From Verrucomicrobiota bacterium (GTDB taxonomy: Bacteria; Verrucomicrobiota; Verrucomicrobiia; JABWAM01), in NCBI GenBank assembly GCA_013288215.1, contig JABDCI010000008.1, positions 1 to 54,597 on the forward strand: a stretch of 54,597 bases of DNA, written 5' to 3'. Positions 18,681-27,917 of this stretch are shown here, one piece after another. The notes beneath the pieces were generated by a model. The model was given only the letters and a program-made list of their open reading frames with translations. It was not told the DNA's origin and did not search any database. The translations under genes and the position numbers were made by a program. Every line of letters begins with the position of its first letter. Positions within the stretch are counted from its first letter, which is position 1.

Positions 18681-19919
18681 CTAGGCAAATGGATGGAACG
18701 CCGACAGTGGAAGCGGCGGAGCCACGTCTCCCGCGGAAATCTCGCGAACGATCTGCAGCCCCAGCAGAAGGATGGAAAGAATCGGGATCGCCAGAAACAT
18801 CCCCCACGCGCCCGCAACGCTTTCACCTACGAGCACGGCGGCGATGACGAGCACCGCGTGCAGATGGTGGCTGCGTCCGTAAATCGTCGGAATAAACACA
18901 AAATCATCACACAACCGGCTCACCACGCAAATTCCAAAGTAGCCAAGAGCGACGTGCGAGGACTTGTCGACATCCATCGTGCCAATCGTAATGATGAGCC
19001 CGAGCGCCGTATACAGAGCGGGACCAAGCAGCGGCATGCTGTTGAGGATGAAAGCAGCCAGTCCAAGCACTACCGGATAAGGCACTCCCAAAAAATGACT
19101 TCCCAACCCCACCATGGTTCCGACAAGCGTGCAATCCAGGAGCATGTTTTGAAGATATGACTGCATGCGCCGATTCAACTCATAGAAAAATTTAAGGGCG
19201 GGTTCGAAATAACGATTGGGAATCCACTCGATCAGGTTCTTTTTGAAAGTCCTCCCATCCTTCAAAAAGAAAAAGGTGAAATAGGAGATCAATAGAAAAT
19301 TGGCAAAAAGGCTCGCGACCTTCTTCGCCATGTCGAACGCCCTGGACATGATTTGCTGCCGCACAAAACTCTCGATATCCTGAGTAAGTTTGCGTTTCGA
19401 AGGCGCGGAAGTCGGCGCAGGCAGAGGCTTTGCATGACTCTCATTTTTTTCGGACTTCGCCGAATGTTCAAGAAGATGAGGATCACCGTCAACAAGACGC
19501 TGGATGAGCGGAATTTGCTCCTCCGCAAAAACAATCACCTTCTCCACCGTCTGCACGATGTTTTTCTGGAACATGTCGAGGTCCACCTCCTCGCGAATGG
19601 ACGAGCTGAAACTCATGATGCGAAGCCAGACCAAATAAAACAGAAAAAAGAGGCTTAACAGCACAAGTGCCGTGCCAGCGCTCCGCCGGATGGAATGTGT
19701 TTCCAGAAAATCGACGACCGGATTCAGAAGATAATAAAGACCGACGGAAACAATCAACGAACTGAAAAGAATCGGGACGGCGTGATACAAAAACCAGAGG
19801 ACAGCGAGACATAAGACGGGCAGACCGAGCTTCACCCATTTGCTGAAACGCCGACCTTGAAAGACGATCTGGTGCGGATGATTGTCCGCTCTTAACATCT
19901 TAAGATGACTGATCGGCAT
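18681..19919 (-). CDS. AI-2E family transporter (PerM/TqsA-like)
   Basis: Polytopic; VSVGLYYLLNPVVDFLE..., SYFTFFFLKDGRTFKKNLIEWIPNRYFE, LGVPYPVVLGLAAFILNSMPLLGP. Confidence 0.88.
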   Translation of the reverse strand: MPISHLKMLRADNHPHQIVFQGRRFSKWVKLGLPVLCLAVLWFLYHAVPILFSSLIVSVGLYYLLNPVVDFLETHSIRRSAGTALVLLSLFFLFYLVWLRIMSFSSSIREEVDLDMFQKNIVQTVEKVIVFAEEQIPLIQRLVDGDPHLLEHSAKSEKNESHAKPLPAPTSAPSKRKLTQDIESFVRQQIMSRAFDMAKKVASLFANFLLISYFTFFFLKDGRTFKKNLIEWIPNRYFEPALKFFYELNRRMQSYLQNMLLDCTLVGTMVGLGSHFLGVPYPVVLGLAAFILNSMPLLGPALYTALGLIITIGTMDVDKSSHVALGYFGICVVSRLCDDFVFIPTIYGRSHHLHAVLVIAAVLVGESVAGAWGMFLAIPILSILLLGLQIVREISAGDVAPPLPLSAFHPFA

Positions 19920-19932
19920 GAGATCCCAACCT

Positions 19933-20457
19933 TCAATTTTGAATGAGCTGCAGCATCGCGCGCATCCGCATGCCCATCTGTTTTGCGAGCGCGAGCAGGA
20001 TCTTCGACGCGAGCACCGGATTATGTTTCATCAAATCGAAAAGCTCTGTGTGATAAAAGCCCAACAGCTCCGTTTTTTCGCTCGCGGTCGCCGTTGCGGA
20101 ACGGCCACTCCCGTCGATGAAGCTCACTTCCCCAAATGCTTCACCCGGCGGAAGTTTCGCCACCTTGCCCTTGCCGGAATGATCAAGCTTGCCTATGACC
20201 ACTTCGCCGCGCAGGACGACGTAAAGGCCAAATCCTGGCTCTCCTTCGTTAAAAATCGTTTCACCAGCCGCAAAGGTCCGTTCGTGAAGAAGATGAAGCA
20301 AATGAACAAGTTCTTGGTCCGTCAACTCACCAAAAATAAAAGTTTTTTTGAGAAGCTGGATGACGTCTTTCTGATGCGGATCCAGTCTCCGGAAGATCAG
20401 CGAGACAATAGGCAAATGTCGTACCTTGGCCAGGATGCTTGTACCAGGAAGCGACAT
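19933..20457 (-). CDS. Stand-alone cyclic-nucleotide-binding domain protein
   Basis: RTFAAGETIFNEGEPGFGLYVVLRGEVVIGK...PPGEAFGEVSFIDGSGRSATATASEKTELL. Confidence 0.85.
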   Translation of the reverse strand: MSLPGTSILAKVRHLPIVSLIFRRLDPHQKDVIQLLKKTFIFGELTDQELVHLLHLLHERTFAAGETIFNEGEPGFGLYVVLRGEVVIGKLDHSGKGKVAKLPPGEAFGEVSFIDGSGRSATATASEKTELLGFYHTELFDLMKHNPVLASKILLALAKQMGMRMRAMLQLIQN

Positions 20458-20733
20458 CCTTCTATACGACAGGATTCCAAGAATGAGTCAAGTTCTGGCT
20501 GATCCTGCCGATGGAGACGGGAAGGATAATTGTGCCTTTTTCCGATCATTTGGACGATCCAACAACACCGCCTCCTAGCCTCGGATTCAAAATCATGAAT
20601 GGAAATACCGTCACTTTGGCCGCGAACAACGTTCCTAAGACCCTGGATATCGGCCAATCGGGCCATCCCTATTCCCCCATTGCATCGCAAGGTTTGAATC
20701 GCAGCATTCCTTTTTTCGTGCCTATATTCCTTT

Positions 20734-21273
20734 ATGCGATGCTTTGTCGCAGTTGAATTGCCGGATTCTCTCAGGACTGAAATCCTCGCATTTCAGTCCG
20801 AGCTTCACATGCTCATGCCGCGTCTGCGGCTGATCCCGGCAGAAAATCTGCATCTTACACTCGTCTTTCTTGGCAACCTGGAGGCCAACCGCGTGTCTCA
20901 GGTCCAATCCCTCACAGCACAAATTGAAATCTCCCGATTCGAAATCGCTCCAGCAGGACTCAGCGCCTTTCCGACTCTCAGCCGTCCGCACGTAATCTGG
21001 ATTGGACTGCAAGGTCAGGTGCAGCAGCTCACCGCACTTTTTCAGCAACTTGCGTCCAAGTTCTCCACGCTCGGACTCACTCTTGAGGATCGCGACTACA
21101 TCCCACATATCACCATCGCCAAACTCGACCGAGTGAAACGGATCGAACCCATTCCTCCCGTGCCGCCGTGGAGTTTTTCGCCCTTTCCAGTCGAACGCAT
21201 CCATCTGTTCGAATCCATCCCGCCGCGTCCCTATCGCAAGCTCGCCTCAAGCTGCAGCACGCCATCTCCTTGA
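20734..21273 (+). CDS. thpR: RNA 2',3'-cyclic phosphodiesterase
   Basis: Two HxT motifs (NLHLTLVFLGN, YIPHITIAKL) and N-terminus MRCFVAVELPDSLR. Confidence 0.92.
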   Translation: MRCFVAVELPDSLRTEILAFQSELHMLMPRLRLIPAENLHLTLVFLGNLEANRVSQVQSLTAQIEISRFEIAPAGLSAFPTLSRPHVIWIGLQGQVQQLTALFQQLASKFSTLGLTLEDRDYIPHITIAKLDRVKRIEPIPPVPPWSFSPFPVERIHLFESIPPRPYRKLASSCSTPSP

Positions 21274-21423
21274 AGATTTTACGCTTGCCGATATGTTTTC
21301 CCATGAAGAAACTTATCGGCATTGCCATTGCGCGCCCCGAGATGGTGCTCGTTGGCCAAGGCTACACCAAGGCCCTTCGAAGTTGATTTTTCCATCGAAC
21401 CTTTCTATGCATGGAACTGTCCG

Positions 21424-23091
21424 ATGCCTGTGAAAAAGCCAGCGCCCACGCGCAAATCTTCAGACTCTGTCGCTCCACAGAACAGATCCACGTCTAGGAA
21501 GAAAGATTTGGCTCCCGCACTTTCCCTTCCTGCTAAACCTGAAACGTTGACTGAAGCCGACCGCATCGCGGCAAAGCAAAGGGATATTTCCGTTTCGGAA
21601 TTTTTCCTTAAAAATCGACACCTCCTTGGCTTTGATAACCCCAAGAAAGCGCTCCTGACCACCATCAAGGAAGCTGTTGACAACAGCCTGGATGCCTGTG
21701 AAGAGGCGCATCTCCTTCCCGAAATCCTGATCGAAGTGAAACAAATTCAAGAGGATCGCTTCATTGTCATTGTGGAGGACAATGGGCCCGGAGTCGTGAA
21801 AGAACAGATTCCAAAAATCTTTGGAAAATTGCTTTATGGATCCAAGTTTCACTCGATGAAGCAGAGCCGGGGGCAGCAGGGCATCGGCATCTCCGCTGCC
21901 GGCATGTATGGTCAGCTCACCACGGGTACGCCCACTAAAATCACCTCGCGCATCTCGTCCAGAAAACCTGCCCACTATTTTGAAATTCACATCGACACCG
22001 CCAAAAACCTGCCGACGATCGTGAAGGATGAAGTTGTCGATTGGAAACCGCCTCATGGAACGCGTGTGGAAATCGAGCTCGAAGGCAAATATCAGAAGGG
22101 CCGTCACTCGGTGGAGGATTACGTCCGGCAAACCGTCATCGCCAATCCCCACGCAACCATCACCTATCTCCTTCCCACAGGAGAAAGAGAAGCATACAAA
22201 GCGGCAAGCCGCCAATTTCCCATCACGCCACGCGAAATCAAACCCCACCCTCACGGCATCGAACTGGGCATTTTGATGAAGATGTTGAAATCGACGACCT
22301 CACGGAGAGTGAAAGCATTTCTGAGCACCGACTTCGCGCGGGTCTCCAGCGCCGTCGCCACGAACATTCTGAAAACGGCCGGCATTTCCGATGCAGCGAG
22401 GCCGAAGGACATCGCTCACAATGAAGCCGACAAACTTTATCGCGCCATCAATGCCACAAAATTGATGAAACCGCCGACAGACTGCCTGTCCCCCATCGGA
22501 GAAAATGCTCTCCTGCAGGGGATCAAAAAAAACGTCGAAGCCGATTTTTACACGGCGATCACCCGACCTCCAGCTGTCTACCGAGGAAATCCATTCCAAA
22601 TCGAAGTCGCCATCGCCTATGGCGGTAAACTTCCCGCAGAGGAGTTCGTGGATCTGATGCGTTTTGCTAATCGCGTGCCCCTCCTTTACCAGCAAAGCGC
22701 TTGCGCGATTTCCAAGAGCGTCCTGCAAACAAGCTGGCGCAACTATGGCATCGATCAATCCAAGGGCGCTCTTCCCTCGGGTCCGATTCTCATGGCGGTT
22801 CACATGGCGAGCGTTTGGGTGCCATTCACTTCCGAATCGAAAGAAGCGGTGGCGTCCTACCCCGAAATCATCCACGAAATCAAACTTGCTTTGCAGGAAT
22901 GCGGGCGCCGGCTGGACGCCTTTATTCGCAAAGGGCGCCGCGAAGCTGAAGCTCGTAGGAAGAAAGACTACATCAAGTCCTATTTGCCTCACATCGGCAT
23001 CGGCCTGCGTGAAATTCTTTCATTCAAAGAAAAGGATGAAAAAAAAATCCTGGATCTGCTCACCGACATCTTGGAAAGGTCCAGAGAATGA
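21424..23091 (+). CDS. top6B: Type IIB DNA topoisomerase VI subunit B
   Basis: GHKL ATPase motifs: TTIKEAVDNSLDACEEAHLLPEI, VEDNGPGVVKEQIPKIFGKLLYGSKFH, RGQQGIGISAAGMYGQLTTG; transducer domain follows. Start set at MPVKKP. Confidence 0.93.
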   Translation: MPVKKPAPTRKSSDSVAPQNRSTSRKKDLAPALSLPAKPETLTEADRIAAKQRDISVSEFFLKNRHLLGFDNPKKALLTTIKEAVDNSLDACEEAHLLPEILIEVKQIQEDRFIVIVEDNGPGVVKEQIPKIFGKLLYGSKFHSMKQSRGQQGIGISAAGMYGQLTTGTPTKITSRISSRKPAHYFEIHIDTAKNLPTIVKDEVVDWKPPHGTRVEIELEGKYQKGRHSVEDYVRQTVIANPHATITYLLPTGEREAYKAASRQFPITPREIKPHPHGIELGILMKMLKSTTSRRVKAFLSTDFARVSSAVATNILKTAGISDAARPKDIAHNEADKLYRAINATKLMKPPTDCLSPIGENALLQGIKKNVEADFYTAITRPPAVYRGNPFQIEVAIAYGGKLPAEEFVDLMRFANRVPLLYQQSACAISKSVLQTSWRNYGIDQSKGALPSGPILMAVHMASVWVPFTSESKEAVASYPEIIHEIKLALQECGRRLDAFIRKGRREAEARRKKDYIKSYLPHIGIGLREILSFKEKDEKKILDLLTDILERSRE

Positions 23092-23224
23092 ATGTCCTCC
23101 CAAAGATGCGAACACGGGTTATTGAATCAGAGACTGTTTTAACAGCAAATGACGGAAACAGCCCATGAGATGAGTCCTTCTTCGAGGCTCTTTCCCGTCC
23201 CTCCGCACCTTCTTCATAAATTTT

Positions 23225-24316
23225 ATGGACAAGAAAACCGAAAAAATGATCCGCGATACCGCCGATCTTCTCTACCAGACGATCTTGAAGAAGCATGTCC
23301 CGTCACTCGACTTCCCATTGCGTAGCCTTGATAACGTGATATACGACAAGAAAAAGGGCTTCTTCGAAATCGGCGACAAAGTCAAAGAGCGCACGCTCAG
23401 CTACAATACGGTCAAAACATTCGCACAGGTGATGCGCATGATGGCACTTTCCCACGAAATTGTGCGCAAAGACGACATGGCGACAAAACGCGAAGCTTAT
23501 TATGTTTCCAAAAACTGGGGCGAGGCACGCTTTCTCGAACAACCCGAGTCCGACGCGATCATGGATGACATGGAGGCTCATTTCCGAGTCAACCGTGAAC
23601 GACTTGGATTTATTCCGGAGGAAAAAGGCGGCGATGTCGCCGGCAAACTCATCGTCCTGGACAAGGACCCTGACACCGGAAAGAAAATTGAAATCGACTG
23701 CACAAAATTTGGCACCGGTTCTTATTCGATCCCAACAGCCTGCGAAGAACTGGAATTCAAAACCGACGCAAAATTCATCCTGGCCATCGAAACTGCCGGC
23801 ATGTTCCAGCGCCTCGTAAAACATAATTTTTACACCACTGCCAATTGCATCCTGATTTCGCTCGGAGGCGTGCCGACGCGTGCGTGCCGGCGGTTTATCC
23901 GCCGTCTTGCAGATGAGAAAAAACTCACCGTGTACGCGTTCGTCGACGGCGACCCCTATGGGATGACGAACATCTATCGCACCCTTAAAGTCGGTTCGGG
24001 TAATAACGCGCACCTCAACCGTTTTTTTTGCGTGCCTCAGGCGAGCTATCTCGGCGTCACGCCTCAGGACATCATTGACTTCAAGCTCCAGGACGCCACC
24101 CATCCGCTGCAAGAAGTCGATGTGAAGCGCGCCAAGGACGCGCTCAAGAACGATCCATTTATCAAATTCCACAAGCCATGGCGAGACGCGATCGAGCAGA
24201 TGCTGCGGATGGGCGTACGTGTGGAACAACAGGCGTTCGCAAAACATGGGCTCAATCACGTCATCGAAAAATATCTTCCGACAAAACTGAAAAATCCACA
24301 GAAGTTCCTGCCTTGA
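23225..24316 (+). CDS. top6A: Type IIB DNA topoisomerase VI subunit A (Spo11-like)
   Basis: Tandem-Tyr region (MATKREAYYVSKNWGEA), Toprim acidic residues (FILAIETAGMFQRL; FVDGDPYGMTNIYRTLKVGS). Confidence 0.93.
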   Translation: MDKKTEKMIRDTADLLYQTILKKHVPSLDFPLRSLDNVIYDKKKGFFEIGDKVKERTLSYNTVKTFAQVMRMMALSHEIVRKDDMATKREAYYVSKNWGEARFLEQPESDAIMDDMEAHFRVNRERLGFIPEEKGGDVAGKLIVLDKDPDTGKKIEIDCTKFGTGSYSIPTACEELEFKTDAKFILAIETAGMFQRLVKHNFYTTANCILISLGGVPTRACRRFIRRLADEKKLTVYAFVDGDPYGMTNIYRTLKVGSGNNAHLNRFFCVPQASYLGVTPQDIIDFKLQDATHPLQEVDVKRAKDALKNDPFIKFHKPWRDAIEQMLRMGVRVEQQAFAKHGLNHVIEKYLPTKLKNPQKFLP

Positions 24317-24490
24317 TGTTGGATTTCTGCCTCTGCTGCACGGCTTTCGTACTCACAATGACTCGAGCCATCAGGCCGAGTGGCAGAGCCGATCAAATGC
24401 CATATCTTGAACCCATGAATCGTGGATATTCCCACTCACAAGCATGCAGGATAAGATCGCGTTTTGGGAACTCACGTATAAAATGAATTC

Positions 24491-25297
24491 ATGAAGTTCT
24501 CAAAGCTCTTCCAGGTCAAATACGGTAAAAAAGTACGTTTCTCGCACTACGATCCCAGTTTCACGGCCGGATTCAAAAAAGACCAAGTGGAGAAAATTCT
24601 GGTCAAGGATATCGCGAGCATCGTGGATCTGGAATACCGTCTTTATGCTGAAGGAGAAAGATCCCTTCTCATCGTCTTGCAAGCAATGGATAGCGCCGGC
24701 AAAGACGGCGTCATCCGACATGTCATGTCGGGTTTTAATCCCCAGAGCTGTAAAGTCACTGCTTTCAAGGTTCCATCCGCAGAGGAAGCTGCTCATGATT
24801 TTCTCTGGCGCGTTCATAAAGCCATTCCCTCCAAGGGAGAGATCGGCATTTTCAATCGTTCCCATTATGAGGAAGTCCTTGTGGTGCGCGTCCACAGTCT
24901 GCAGCCGAAAAAAGTTTGGTCGCGGCGTTATGATGAAATCAACGCCTTCGAAGAATTTCTCGCAAAGAACGGCGTGACCATTCTCAAATTCTTTCTTCAC
25001 ATCAGCAAAGATGAACAGAAGAAACGGTTGCAGGCACGACTGGATGATACTAAGAAAAATTGGAAGCTCGATCCGCACGACCTCAAGGAGCGCAAATATT
25101 GGACCGATTACATGCTTGCATACGAGGAAGTGTTGAGCCGCTGCAGCACCAAGCGCGCTCCCTGGTTCATCATTCCAGCGAATCGAAAGTGGTTTCGCAA
25201 CCTCGCCATTTCGCGCATCATCATCGAGCATCTTCAAGCCATGGAGATCAAGACACCCAAACCGAAATTCGACTTGTCGAATATCGTTGTGAAGTGA
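24491..25297 (+). CDS. Polyphosphate kinase 2 family protein
   Basis: LLIVLQAMDSAGKDGVIRHVMSGFNPQSCKVTAFKVPSAEEAAHDFLWRVHKAIP...NRSHYEEVLVVRVH...PWFIIPANRKWFRNLAIS. Confidence 0.93.
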   Translation: MKFSKLFQVKYGKKVRFSHYDPSFTAGFKKDQVEKILVKDIASIVDLEYRLYAEGERSLLIVLQAMDSAGKDGVIRHVMSGFNPQSCKVTAFKVPSAEEAAHDFLWRVHKAIPSKGEIGIFNRSHYEEVLVVRVHSLQPKKVWSRRYDEINAFEEFLAKNGVTILKFFLHISKDEQKKRLQARLDDTKKNWKLDPHDLKERKYWTDYMLAYEEVLSRCSTKRAPWFIIPANRKWFRNLAISRIIIEHLQAMEIKTPKPKFDLSNIVVK

Positions 25298-25324
25298 GCT
25301 CCTCGTCAAGCCGCGCGCTTTTCT

Positions 25325-25420
25325 TCAGCTTTTTGCGGCCGGCAATTGAATCCAAAACTTGCTGCCGGTCACGCCGTCCGATTCAACTCCGATTTTTCGA
25401 CGGCGCAATTTCAAAATGCA
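25325..25420 (-). pseudogene. C-terminal remnant of a histidine kinase ATPase domain
   Basis: Minus strand reads CILKLRRRKIGVESDGVTGSKFWIQLPAAKS*, with the kinase-terminal pattern IxVESxxxxGSxFWxxLP; in-frame stop just upstream. Confidence 0.6.
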
Positions 25421-25514
25421 TCATCCTTTGGATCTCAATGGACATTTGTTAAGCTCTTACTTCTAATCCAAATCTCTCAAAAAAACCGGGACACTCTCTT
25501 ATTTTAAAGTTTCC

Positions 25515-26429
25515 ATGCCCCACAACCGTCATATCGCATCCTTCATTGCCCTGGTTTTTCTCACAATCGGCTTCCTAATTTTTTTCGATATCTGCAGGGC
25601 TCAAACAACGAAAGAATTCCGCACTGCTGGCAGTTCATCAACGGCTCTGGCCCCGGCCTCCTCTTCTCAGCAAACAGACTCAAAAGTTGGAATGACAGAC
25701 GCCGTGTCAAATGAGACAAACGGCGTTTCCTCTACTTGCGGTGTCATTGTTCTTGGATATCATCAGTTCACAGGTCCCAGTAAAAAGTCGAAAAATATTT
25801 ATGTCATGAGCCAGGATGTCTTTGAAACTGAAATGCAGTTTCTCAAGGAAAATGGCTACCATGTTGTCTCGCTGGAAGACCTTCTTCACTTTCTCAAACA
25901 TGAAATCAGTCTGCCAACCCAGTCTGTGGCGATCACCATCGACGATGGCTACAAAAGTGTTGTCACTTACGCCGCACCTGTCTTAAAAAATCATGGCTAT
26001 CCGTGGACCTTTTTTGTTTATACCGATTTTATTGGAACTTCTTCCCAATCCGCAAGCTGGCAGGATTTGTTAAATCTTCAAGCCGATGGCGTGGACATCG
26101 AATGTCACTCTAAGGATCATCCCTTTCTTAACCATAAGAATGGAAAGACTCCTGAGCAATATGACCAATGGCTGACAGATGAAATCGTCGTTTCCAAATC
26201 CATTTTGGAACAGAAGTTGGGGAAGCCAATCCATTTTTTTGCGTATCCTTACGGGGCATACAATCAAGAGGTTCAGACAAAAATCATCGATGCGGGTTAT
26301 GATGGCATCTTCACTGTCGCAAATAATCCGGTCTATTCCACGACTTCGCCCTTCAGCATAGGCCGTTATGTCATCACCAAAGGCGAAGAAAAACTTTTTG
26401 CTGCATTTTTACGTGAAGGCGTGCATTGA
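25515..26429 (+). CDS. Secreted polysaccharide deacetylase (CE4)
   Basis: Signal sequence; VAITIDDGYKSVVTYAAPVLKNHGYPWTFFVYTDFIG...ECHSKDHPFL...FAYPYGAYN. Confidence 0.88.
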   Translation: MPHNRHIASFIALVFLTIGFLIFFDICRAQTTKEFRTAGSSSTALAPASSSQQTDSKVGMTDAVSNETNGVSSTCGVIVLGYHQFTGPSKKSKNIYVMSQDVFETEMQFLKENGYHVVSLEDLLHFLKHEISLPTQSVAITIDDGYKSVVTYAAPVLKNHGYPWTFFVYTDFIGTSSQSASWQDLLNLQADGVDIECHSKDHPFLNHKNGKTPEQYDQWLTDEIVVSKSILEQKLGKPIHFFAYPYGAYNQEVQTKIIDAGYDGIFTVANNPVYSTTSPFSIGRYVITKGEEKLFAAFLREGVH

Positions 26430-26456
26430 CGATGATCCCCAAAATGATCTATTGAA

Positions 26457-27014
26457 GTGGGATTTCATTCACTCGGCATGAAACCAAAATATTACCGGGA
26501 CGGTGGAACTGAAGAGTTGATCCGTTTTGCCATTGGCGAATGCTCGCTCGGTTTGATCCTTGTTGCCATGTCGGGAAAAGGGATTTGTGCCATCCTGATG
26601 GGCGAGGACCCCAACCTCATCACCCAAGACCTTCAAGACCGCTTTCCAAACGCCAATCTGATCGGCGGCGACCGCGACTTCGAAAAGATGGTGGCCAAAA
26701 TTGTCGCGTTCGTCGAGGGGCCGAAAGTCGGTTTGGATTTACCCCTCGATGTGCGAGGCACGGTTTTCCAACAAAAAGTGTGGCAGGCCCTTCGTAAGAT
26801 TCCGGTCGGCTCGACCGCAAGCTATACCGATATTGCACAACGTATCAGCGCGCCGAAAGCGGTCCGGGCCGTTGCCCAAGCATGTGCCTCAAACCCCATC
26901 GCGGTCGCCATTCCCTGCCACCGGGTCTTGCGCAACGACGGCAAGCTTTCGGGCTACCGGTGGGGTGTCCAGCGAAAGAGAATGCTGCTTGAGCGGGAGA
27001 TGACCTGCCAATAA
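26457..27014 (+). CDS. ogt: Methylated-DNA--protein-cysteine methyltransferase (Ada C-terminal/Ogt type)
   Basis: GTVFQQKVWQALRKIPVGSTASYTDIAQRIS...ACASNPIAVAIPCHRVLRNDGKLSGYRWGVQRKRMLLERE. Confidence 0.93.
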   Translation: MGFHSLGMKPKYYRDGGTEELIRFAIGECSLGLILVAMSGKGICAILMGEDPNLITQDLQDRFPNANLIGGDRDFEKMVAKIVAFVEGPKVGLDLPLDVRGTVFQQKVWQALRKIPVGSTASYTDIAQRISAPKAVRAVAQACASNPIAVAIPCHRVLRNDGKLSGYRWGVQRKRMLLEREMTCQ

Positions 27015-27248
27015 AAAGTCCTTAGGACTTCCGAAAAAACATTTGGGGGGGTCGCTTTGGGGTAAAAACGCCGACAAAGGGCTCCTTCCATTGCGAGAAT
27101 CGCCATGGACGAGGGTTTTCCGGAACGACCGACACATCGTCCAATTTGGAGTTTCTTTATCCACTCACTCGAGATGAGTCACAATGTAACCAGTACTGGC
27201 CGGTTTCTGCCGATTTGATGCTTGAACATCGGCCAAAAGCGCGAAAAA

Positions 27249-27800
27249 TGCATTGTTTCGATGCGTCTTGATCAAAATGAGGGGGATCCATGGGACTCCA
27301 TGGATGAGAACGAGGATTTTTCCGGTATTCTTGTCGGAGAACATGAAGGCACTGTCGTTTTTCTCATTCGAGGCAAGGGAACGCAGCTGAACAGCCATTT
27401 GCTGAAACAATATCTGCTGGAATGTTTGGAACAGAACAAGACACTCTTCCAGATCGATCTGACTTCGTGCACCTACATGGACAGCACCTTCCTCGGCACC
27501 CTGGCGGGCCTCTCATCCAAGGTTCGGGCACGCGCATCCACTCTCATCCAGATTCTCAATCCCACGGACCGCATCATGGTCATGCTGGAAAATCTCGGGA
27601 TCGAGTCGTTGTTTCAAATCACGCGTCAGACCGTTCAACCTGGAAACATGCTGGAACTCGAGGCCGGACAGGTTTCGAAGGAAGCCAAGTCCCAGGAAAT
27701 GCTTGAAGCGCACGAAAAACTTTCTGAAATCTCTCCCGCGAACGCAGCGAAATTTCGCGACATCGTCACGCTTCTGCGCAAAAGAGGTAACAGACCTTGA
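27249..27800 (+). CDS. STAS-domain protein (anti-sigma factor antagonist-like)
   Basis: LIRGKGTQLNSHLLKQYLLECLEQNKTLFQIDLTSCTYMDSTFLGTLAGLSSKVR...IMVMLENLGIESLF; start within ORF 27222-27800 uncertain. Confidence 0.75.
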   Translation, partial: CIVSMRLDQNEGDPWDSMDENEDFSGILVGEHEGTVVFLIRGKGTQLNSHLLKQYLLECLEQNKTLFQIDLTSCTYMDSTFLGTLAGLSSKVRARASTLIQILNPTDRIMVMLENLGIESLFQITRQTVQPGNMLELEAGQVSKEAKSQEMLEAHEKLSEISPANAAKFRDIVTLLRKRGNRP

Positions 27801-27917
27801 ACGATTGACGATCGGCTGTTTGATTGTCAGGATGCCCCGGTGCAAGCGCTTCTTTCGGGGAGCGAGTCGTGCTATTTCCAGGAGTCTTTGTTGGTTTTGC
27901 GTTGATGGTTCAGCGCT

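Noticed and set aside
21303-21386. 27-aa ORF MKKLIGIAIARPEMVLVGQGYTKALRS upstream of top6B as leader peptide
   Set aside because: No supporting signal beyond an ATG and stop; cannot be separated from chance
23303-24259. 318-aa minus-strand ORF opposite top6A
   Set aside because: Shadow of a strongly conserved gene, no recognisable family
27016-27030. Palindrome AAGTCCTTAGGACTT after the alkyltransferase gene as terminator
   Set aside because: Stem is short once a realistic loop is allowed and no T-run follows on the + strand
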